Of a stretch of DNA of 10,584 bases, positions 6,586 through 10,584 are shown one piece after another (position 1 is the stretch's first letter; each line of letters begins with the position of its first letter). Under the pieces are notes generated by a model. It was given only the letters and a program-made list of their open reading frames with translations. It made no database searches and was not told where the DNA came from. Source of the stretch: Deltaproteobacteria bacterium (lineage in GTDB: Bacteria > Myxococcota_A > UBA9160 > PR03); assembly GCA_018262315.1 (NCBI GenBank), contig JAGSPS010000083.1:1-10584 (forward strand), written 5' to 3'. A program made the translations under genes and the position numbers.

Positions 6586-7604
6586 GGGCTCGCGCTGCCC
6601 GGCGCGCGCGCGCGGAACTCGTCGCGGAGCTTCTGCACCTCGGCCACGATGCCCGCCGGCACGACGTGTCCGATCAGTTTCGGATAGGCGTAGTCGATCG
6701 CGACACGCTCGAACTCGGCGACGCCCTCGGGTGGGATGTGGTTCACCACGAGCCCGCGCTTCACCATCGCGCCGATCGCTTCGTCGTCGAGTTTGCGCAC
6801 CTCGGCGCGGAGCCGGAGCCCGGCTGCACGCGACGCGGCGAGCAGCTTTTCGCGCACGCTGGGATCGATCGCCTGCCAGGCCTTCGTGGTGATGACGGTG
6901 GCGCCGATCGCGGGCGCCCACTTCACGTCGCACATCTGCTTCGCGGCGCCGAACCACTGGTTCGCGAGCGCCAGCAGCGGCGGCGCCGGGAATGCGTTGA
7001 TGAGTCCCGCCTGCAGGCCCGTGAGGATGTCGGTCGAGGCCAGCTCGACGGGGTGGTAGCCAGCGTCCTTCCACGCCTCGACGTACGCCGGATACCCGGC
7101 CCACACCCAGAGCTTCATCGGCTTCAAGTCGGCGGGACGCAGCAACGGCTGCTGCGAGAAGAAGTGGATCCAACCCGCGTCGCCCCAGTTCAGCACCTTG
7201 AAGCCCCTGGCCTCGAGGATCGCCTCGAGCTTCGGCGCCATGCGGTCGCGCACGTAGTCGAGTTCCTCGTACGAGGTGATCATCATCGGCATCTGCAACG
7301 CCTGCATCTCGTGCGCGATGTCGTACAGGCCGGTGTTGGAGAGCGCCGCGGCCTGCAGCTGGCCGATGCGCATCTTGCGCACCATGTCGGGATCGTCGCC
7401 GACGACGCCACCCGGGTAGATGCGGAACTCGATCGTGCCGCCCGTCGCCGCCTTCCACTCCTCGGCCATGCCGCGGATCGCGTCGAGCCACGGCGAACCG
7501 TCGGGGGCAATCGTGCCGAGCTTGATCACCTGCGCCGAGACGGGCGGCGCCGCGGCGCCCGCGAGAACGAACAGAGCGGCCGCGATCCGCGTGCGCCAGA
7601 TCAA
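6582..7604 (-). CDS. TRAP transporter substrate-binding protein, DctP/TatP type
   Basis: The product is a 340-residue periplasmic binding protein. I start it at TTG 7604: GGAGG is 6 bases upstream, the TTG overlaps the TGA of the preceding gene, and it opens a signal peptide cleaved near VSA-Q (residue 24). Mature-end and domain features fit DctP: IKLGTIAPDGSPW at 27-39, GGVVGDDPDMVRKMRIGQLQ at 65-84 and STDILTGLQAGLINAF at 190-205. In most DctP proteins a conserved arginine, in a phrase like KIRV, clamps the substrate carboxylate. Here the matching stretch is MKLWVWAG (163-170), with tryptophan 166 where the arginine is expected. Tetratricopeptide-associated TRAP systems such as Treponema pallidum Tp0956-Tp0957 have been proposed to handle hydrophobic ligands, and this protein sits beside such a partner. 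The substrate is therefore unassigned. An open frame continues upstream to 8813 but is antisense-like shadow. Confidence 0.94.
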   Translation of the reverse strand: MIWRTRIAAALFVLAGAAAPPVSAQVIKLGTIAPDGSPWLDAIRGMAEEWKAATGGTIEFRIYPGGVVGDDPDMVRKMRIGQLQAAALSNTGLYDIAHEMQALQMPMMITSYEELDYVRDRMAPKLEAILEARGFKVLNWGDAGWIHFFSQQPLLRPADLKPMKLWVWAGYPAYVEAWKDAGYHPVELASTDILTGLQAGLINAFPAPPLLALANQWFGAAKQMCDVKWAPAIGATVITTKAWQAIDPSVREKLLAASRAAGLRLRAEVRKLDDEAIGAMVKRGLVVNHIPPEGVAEFERVAIDYAYPKLIGHVVPAGIVAEVQKLRDEFRARAPGSASP

Positions 7605-8530
7605 GGAGTGCCTCCGGTGGGTTCCGCATCGAGAAAGAGGTCCGCTACGTGCGCGCGCAGCCACTGCGCGCGCCGCTGCGCCAACACGTTCACCATCCGG
7701 CTCTGCGGCGCGCGTTCGAGGTCGACCGCGAGCGTCTCGTCGAGCAGCGACTGGAACTCGGCGAGGTTCTGCTCCTGCACGCTCACGCTCTCGGCGAGCG
7801 ACAGATAGAGTGACGCCCGCTCGCCGTGCGCCAGCGCGTCCGCGCGCGCAAAGTGTTCGCGGGCACGCGCGACGCTGCCACCGGGGCGACTCGCCTCGTA
7901 GCTCACGAAGAACTCGTGCGCCGCACCCGCTTCGTAGCTTTCGTCGAGATCGAGGACGCGCTGCATGCAGGCGCCCGCGCGCGGCAGGTCGGCGATCAGC
8001 TCGGCGTCGCCCTTGGCCGCGCTGAGCGCACCGGCTTGCCCCGCGGCGACCCAGTACAGCAAGGCCACGTCGTCGCGATCGGTGCGCGCGAGTGCGGCGG
8101 CGAGGTCCGTGGCGAGTGCCGCGCGAAAACCGGGGTGCGCCACTTCGAGACCGCGCAGCGCGTAGTCCCGGCCGCGCAGGTAGAGGCGGCTCGCGCGCTG
8201 GCGCAGCACGCGAGCGCTCTCGCGGTCGCTCGCTTCGAGACGGCTCGCGTCGTCCTGCAACAGGTACGCGTAGGACGCGAAGCCGCGCGCCGCCGCGACG
8301 AGCAGACCGCGGTGCTCGGGCGTCGACTCGAGCAGCGTCTCGTAGAGCTTCAGGCCAAAGGGGATCGCGTCGCGCACCAGTTCCGGGTCGTCGTCGCTGG
8401 CGAAGGAGCCGCCGCCCGCCCCACCCAGCGCATCTGCGACCGCACCCACCGCCATCCGCTTCGCCGAACAGCCGGTCGCGCACGCGAGAGCGAGCCCACA
8501 CACAGCCGCCGCGACGGAGCCGCCTCTCAA
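7601..8530 (-). CDS. TRAP transporter T-component (TatT-like) lipoprotein
   Basis: This 309-residue protein resembles TatT, the helical tetratricopeptide-like partner of certain TRAP binding proteins, known from Treponema pallidum Tp0956. It starts with a lipoprotein-type signal (core SVAAAVCGLALACATGC); the lipobox cysteine is most likely C21 (ATGC), with C17 as alternative. The family-like opening after the anchor includes DDDPELVRDAIPFGLKLYE and a helix with LLVAAARGFASYAYLLQ. The rest is alanine- and leucine-rich helices, including YWVAAGQAGALSAAKG. It is the first gene of the operon and ends in an overlap with the binding protein start. The start codon is TTG at 8530, six bases after AGGGGG; a TTG at 8536 abuts that site and is less likely. 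It is expected to sit on a membrane in the periplasm and present or buffer ligand for the binding protein. Confidence 0.88.
   Translation of the reverse strand: MRGGSVAAAVCGLALACATGCSAKRMAVGAVADALGGAGGGSFASDDDPELVRDAIPFGLKLYETLLESTPEHRGLLVAAARGFASYAYLLQDDASRLEASDRESARVLRQRASRLYLRGRDYALRGLEVAHPGFRAALATDLAAALARTDRDDVALLYWVAAGQAGALSAAKGDAELIADLPRAGACMQRVLDLDESYEAGAAHEFFVSYEASRPGGSVARAREHFARADALAHGERASLYLSLAESVSVQEQNLAEFQSLLDETLAVDLERAPQSRMVNVLAQRRAQWLRAHVADLFLDAEPTGGTP
7611..7615 (-). promoter_or_regulatory. ribosome binding site deciding the TTG start of the binding protein
   Basis: GGAGG lies 6 bases before the TTG at 7604, inside the last codons of the TatT-like gene. This makes the binding-protein start translationally coupled to the gene before it. 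Confidence 0.75.
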
Positions 8531-8588
8531 CTCCAACCCCCTGCCCGGGGCGCATCCCCTGCGCCGTCCTGCAGCTTATCCCGATCCC

Positions 8589-8600
8589 GGAGAATTCTCC
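8589..8600. promoter_or_regulatory. perfect 12-base palindrome in the divergent promoter region
   Basis: GGAGAATTCTCC is fully self-complementary. It lies between the outward-facing TRAP operon (start 8530) and the exported-protein gene at 8659, about 59 bases from each. That is a usual place for a dimeric repressor or activator to control both directions. No regulator gene is present in the window, and the site occurs only once here, so a role as operator is inference. Confidence 0.35.
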
Positions 8601-8658
8601 GTCGCGGCGGCAAAGCCTCTGATAGCCTGCTCCGATCTGCTTACCAGGAGTCCATCCC

Positions 8659-9129
8659 ATGACCCGCACTCTCCGCCTTCTCGTCGCAGTGACCGCGTGT
8701 GGCGTTCTCGGTGCCAGCGCACCGGCCGGAGCCGATCTCGCGAAGTGGGACCAGACGAAGGTCGCCGATCTCGCCAAGCAGCTCGCCGACGCGACCCAGG
8801 CGCTGAACGACACCTTCTACAAGCAGCCGCCGCCGGGTGCGGGTTCGATGCAGTCGCGCGCCTACCAACAGCTCCGGCAGAAGATCCGCGCGATCCGCAT
8901 GGAGGCCGGTTCGCTCTCGTCCTCGCTCGCGAAGGGCGAGGGCTACGAGGAAACACTGCCGAGCTACGAATCGCTGATGGAGATGGTGCGCGCTGCGCGT
9001 CGTGACGCACAGCAGGTCTTCTCCACGGCGGACGTCCAGCAGAAGGCGACCGCCGTGCGCGTCGTCCTCAATCAGCTTTCGCCCTACTACGATCCCGATG
9101 CGGTGCCGCTCGCGGCCGCCACGCGCTGA
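8659..9129 (+). CDS. small exported helical protein of unknown function
   Basis: I do not recognise this family. The 156-residue product starts at ATG 8659 with AGGAG 8 bases upstream, and has a clear signal peptide (LRLLVAVTACGVLGASAPAGA, cleaved near residue 25). The mature part of about 130 residues is predicted to be mostly helical: heptad-like VADLAKQLADATQALND, then a PPPGAGSM linker, then SRAYQQLRQKIRAIRMEAG and AARRDAQQVFSTADVQQKA. It ends with NQLSPYYDPDAVPLAAATR. There is no cysteine in the mature part, no membrane segment and no repeated domain. It is divergent from the TRAP operon and could be co-regulated with it. An antisense frame (9141-8641) is a shadow. Confidence 0.8.
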   Translation: MTRTLRLLVAVTACGVLGASAPAGADLAKWDQTKVADLAKQLADATQALNDTFYKQPPPGAGSMQSRAYQQLRQKIRAIRMEAGSLSSSLAKGEGYEETLPSYESLMEMVRAARRDAQQVFSTADVQQKATAVRVVLNQLSPYYDPDAVPLAAATR

Positions 9130-9149
9130 GTCGGCCGCCATACGCCCAC

Positions 9150-9186
9150 GCGATGCCGGGACATCGCAAGCGGAATTCGCTAATTC
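9150..9186 (+). repeat. two small inverted repeats between genes
   Basis: GCGATG (9150-9155) pairs with CATCGC (9162-9167) across 6 bases, and GAATT (9173-9177) pairs with AATTC (9182-9186) across 4 bases. They fill the 85-base gap between the unknown exported protein and the Rap1a-like gene. Without a U tract they are poor terminators; they may simply lower read-through or be chance. Confidence 0.25.
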
Positions 9187-9214
9187 AGCGTTCTCGCGGC
9201 TTCGGGGGGATGCA

Positions 9215-9661
9215 ATGCGACAGACGGTCCGGACGACGATCCGAGCACTGAGCTGCAGCGGATTCGCGCTCGCCCTCGCGGCGACCGTCGCGCCGAGCGC
9301 CGCGCGCGCCGAGTTCGAAAGGGAGGACTTTCGGATCCGCAGCGCGCAGGATCTCGTCGATCTGTGCGCCGCGAAGAACGACGATCCGCTCTATTCCGCT
9401 GCGATCCATTTCTGCGAGGGCTTCGTCACCGGCGCCTGGCAGTACCACCAGGCGCAGGCGAACGGGCCGAAGGGATTGCGACTCGTCTGCCCGCCCGAGC
9501 CGCCGCCCACGCGCGACGAGGCGGTCGCGATGTTCGTCACGTGGTCGGGCACACACGCCGATCGCATGACGGAGCCGGCCGTCGAAGCCCTGTTCCGATT
9601 CCTGACCGAGAAGTATCCGTGCCCCGCGGCGGCACCCGCGAAGAAGGGGGGCTCGAAGTGA
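9215..9661 (+). CDS. Rap1a/Tai-like small periplasmic protein
   Basis: The 148-residue product starts at ATG 9215, with a run of six G bases about 5 bases upstream; the open frame extends back to 9002 but overlaps the previous gene and looks non-coding. A signal peptide ends near ARA-E (residue 32). The mature protein has four cysteines at 51, 67, 92 and 136 in the Rap1a arrangement: LVDLC, then FCEGFVTGAW, then LRLVCPPEP, then EKYPCP. The helices between include AVAMFVTWSGTH and AVEALFRFL. The namesakes protect Serratia against type VI secretion toxins, but many members sit in genomes and loci with no toxin, as here. A general periplasmic structural or inhibitory role is equally possible. 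The stop overlaps the start of the next gene, so the two are likely made together. Confidence 0.78.
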   Translation: MRQTVRTTIRALSCSGFALALAATVAPSAARAEFEREDFRIRSAQDLVDLCAAKNDDPLYSAAIHFCEGFVTGAWQYHQAQANGPKGLRLVCPPEPPPTRDEAVAMFVTWSGTHADRMTEPAVEALFRFLTEKYPCPAAAPAKKGGSK

Positions 9662-9930
9662 AGCGCAGCATCCTCTCCATTCTGCTGATCGGCGCGTTCT
9701 CCACCGCGGGCTGCGCGAACATGTCCCAGACCGAACAGCGAACCCTGACGGGCGCCGCGGGTGGCGCGGCTGGGGGCGCGATCATCGGCGCGATCGCCGG
9801 CAACGCGGGCCTCGGAGCCGCGATTGGCGGCGCGGTCGGGGCGGGCGGCGGGTTCCTCTACGGGAAATCCAAGGAAGCCGAACAACGCGCCTACCAGCAA
9901 GGCGTCCAGGAAGGTCGCAGCGGGAGGTAA
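9658..9930 (+). CDS. glycine-zipper lipoprotein
   Basis: This 90-residue protein begins at GTG 9658, which shares GTGA with the preceding stop; GGGGGG lies 6 bases upstream. It has a lipoprotein signal (SILSILLIGAFSTAGC) with lipid attachment predicted at C19. After a short SQTEQRTL stretch comes a glycine-zipper region at residues 32-68 (GAAGGAAGGAIIGAIAG and GLGAAIGGAVGAGGG), then a polar helical tail with EAEQRAYQQGVQEGR. Such proteins (Gly-zipper/YMGG or OmpA-like 2TM families) sit in the outer membrane or insert into membranes as oligomers. Function is unknown. Its coupling to the Rap1a-like gene suggests a shared envelope role. Confidence 0.87.
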   Translation: MKRSILSILLIGAFSTAGCANMSQTEQRTLTGAAGGAAGGAIIGAIAGNAGLGAAIGGAVGAGGGFLYGKSKEAEQRAYQQGVQEGRSGR

Positions 9931-9945
9931 CGCGCGGGTCGCGCG
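9931..9945. repeat. short hairpin between convergent genes
   Basis: CGCGCG (9931-9936) and CGCGCG (9940-9945) can pair across a 3-base loop in the 17-base gap between the convergent stop codons. No U tract follows on either strand, so a role as bidirectional terminator is weakly supported, and such sequence is common in this GC-rich DNA. Confidence 0.25.
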
Positions 9946-9947
9946 CA

Positions 9948-10565
9948 CTACTTCGCGGGCAGCAAGCCGTCCTTGCGCAACCGCTCGACGGCGGCGCGCA
10001 CCACATCGCCGACGAGTTGCTTCGCGTCCGAGGGATTCAGCGTGTCGCTGTGCGCGGCCCACACGAGTCGCGCGGTGGCGACTGCGTACGCGGCCGTCTC
10101 GATTTGCACGATCCGATCCGTCGTGAGATAGCCCGGCTCGTAGACCATCGGCGCCGCGTAGCCCCAGTAGCCCCAGGCGTTGCCGTAGTAGGTCGGCGGA
10201 ACCCAGCGCTCCTGCTTCTCGACGCCGACCAGGCGGAACACCACGGCGCCGTCCGCCCCGGCGGCCTCGACGCGTGCCTTCGCCTTCTCTTTGTCCTGGA
10301 TCTCGTCGTCCGGAATCACCGAGTAGCCCGCCAGCGCGATCGCGGGTCCGACGGCCCGCACGAACTCGTCCTCGGCGAGGCGTCGCAGTGTTGCGTCCTG
10401 GCTCATCGCGACACCGACCACCTTGTGGAACTGCACCGGCCCCACGGCGGGATCGCGCCAGACCGAAGTGATCTTCGTGGACGCGCAACCGGAAAGCAGC
10501 GCGCCGGCGAGCGCGAAGGCCACAAGGGAAAATTGAAACCGAGAAATGGGAGAACGGGTCCGCAT
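9948..10565 (-). CDS. lipoprotein of unknown function, DUF4136-like
   Basis: The 205-residue product starts at ATG 10565, with AGGAGGAG 6 bases upstream. It has a strong lipoprotein signal, FALAGALLSGC, with lipid attachment predicted at C27. After the anchor is ASTKITSVWRDP, a phrase resembling the start of small outer-membrane lipoproteins often labelled DUF4136-like. Next come a helical region around DEFVRAVGPAIALAGYSVIP, a strand-like ADGAVVFRLVGVEK, and a tyrosine/tryptophan/glycine-rich loop (PTYYGNAWGYWGYAAPM, residues 124-140). The C-terminal part has AYAVATARLVWAAHSDT and ends RLRKDGLLPAK. It is convergent with the plus-strand group and has its own ribosome site. Family assignment is tentative. 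Confidence 0.85.
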   Translation of the reverse strand: MRTRSPISRFQFSLVAFALAGALLSGCASTKITSVWRDPAVGPVQFHKVVGVAMSQDATLRRLAEDEFVRAVGPAIALAGYSVIPDDEIQDKEKAKARVEAAGADGAVVFRLVGVEKQERWVPPTYYGNAWGYWGYAAPMVYEPGYLTTDRIVQIETAAYAVATARLVWAAHSDTLNPSDAKQLVGDVVRAAVERLRKDGLLPAK

Positions 10566-10584
10566 CGTCGACTCCTCCTAGCGC

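Noticed and set aside
6586..7629. N-terminal extension of the permease frame
   Set aside because: It overlaps the whole binding-protein gene in another frame and shows no membrane segments.
6666..7808. A 380-codon open frame on the plus strand
   Set aside because: It is antisense to the binding-protein gene and shows no recognisable motif.
7605..8813. N-terminal extension of the binding-protein frame
   Set aside because: The upstream part overlaps the TatT-like gene in another frame, is arginine-rich, and precedes a clear signal peptide starting at 7604.
9215..9930. A type VI secretion immunity locus
   Set aside because: Only the Rap1a-like fold supports it; there is no effector, VgrG, PAAR or other secretion gene in the window.
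9391..10488. A 365-codon open frame on the minus strand
   Set aside because: It is out of frame with the lipoprotein gene and antisense to the Rap1a-like and glycine-zipper genes.

Overview
This is a strongly GC-rich chromosomal window from a Gram-negative bacterium. Several genes encode outer-membrane or periplasmic products: an outer-membrane porin, multiheme cytochromes, lipoproteins and a PEP-CTERM protein. The combination of an MtrA/MtrB-type electron conduit, a PEP-CTERM-tagged monoheme protein and a TatT-type TRAP transporter suggests a deltaproteobacterial-grade or related environmental lineage. That taxonomic guess is inference only. I see no tRNA, rRNA, CRISPR array, insertion sequence or phage gene.

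Layout. (1) Minus strand, 1-2206: a ten-heme DmsE/MtrA/PioA-family cytochrome, followed 7 bases later by an MtrB/PioB-family outer-membrane barrel that runs off the left edge. Together they look like a porin-cytochrome conduit carrying electrons across the outer membrane. (2) 2207-2500: an intergenic stretch holding a short in-frame relic of a TRAP permease gene and two hairpins that end the next gene. (3) Minus, 2501-3634: a secreted protein with seven FG-GAP/VCBS-like repeats. (4) Minus, 3777-4475: a secreted protein with one CxxCH heme site and a C-terminal PEP-CTERM sorting signal, starting at TTG. (5) 4476-4776: about 300 bases with no convincing gene. (6) Minus, 4777-8530: an overlapping operon tatT > dctP > dctQM, a tetratricopeptide-associated TRAP transporter with a fused membrane subunit. 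(7) 8531-8658: a divergent promoter region with a perfect 12-base palindrome. (8) Plus, 8659-9930: three small exported proteins, namely an unknown helical protein, a Rap1a-like four-cysteine protein and a glycine-zipper lipoprotein; the last two overlap by four bases. (9) Minus, 9948-10565: a lipoprotein of unknown function, convergent with the plus-strand group.

How the parts fit. The left third is about electron transfer at the cell surface: the decaheme protein and porin form a conduit, and the nearby monoheme PEP-CTERM protein and repeat protein are possible exported partners. The middle is a complete TRAP importer whose binding protein lacks the usual carboxylate-clamping arginine, so its substrate may not be a simple organic acid. 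The right end is a set of small envelope proteins with no assigned pathway. Translation is tightly coupled in several places by four-base stop/start overlaps, and several genes appear to begin at TTG or GTG.
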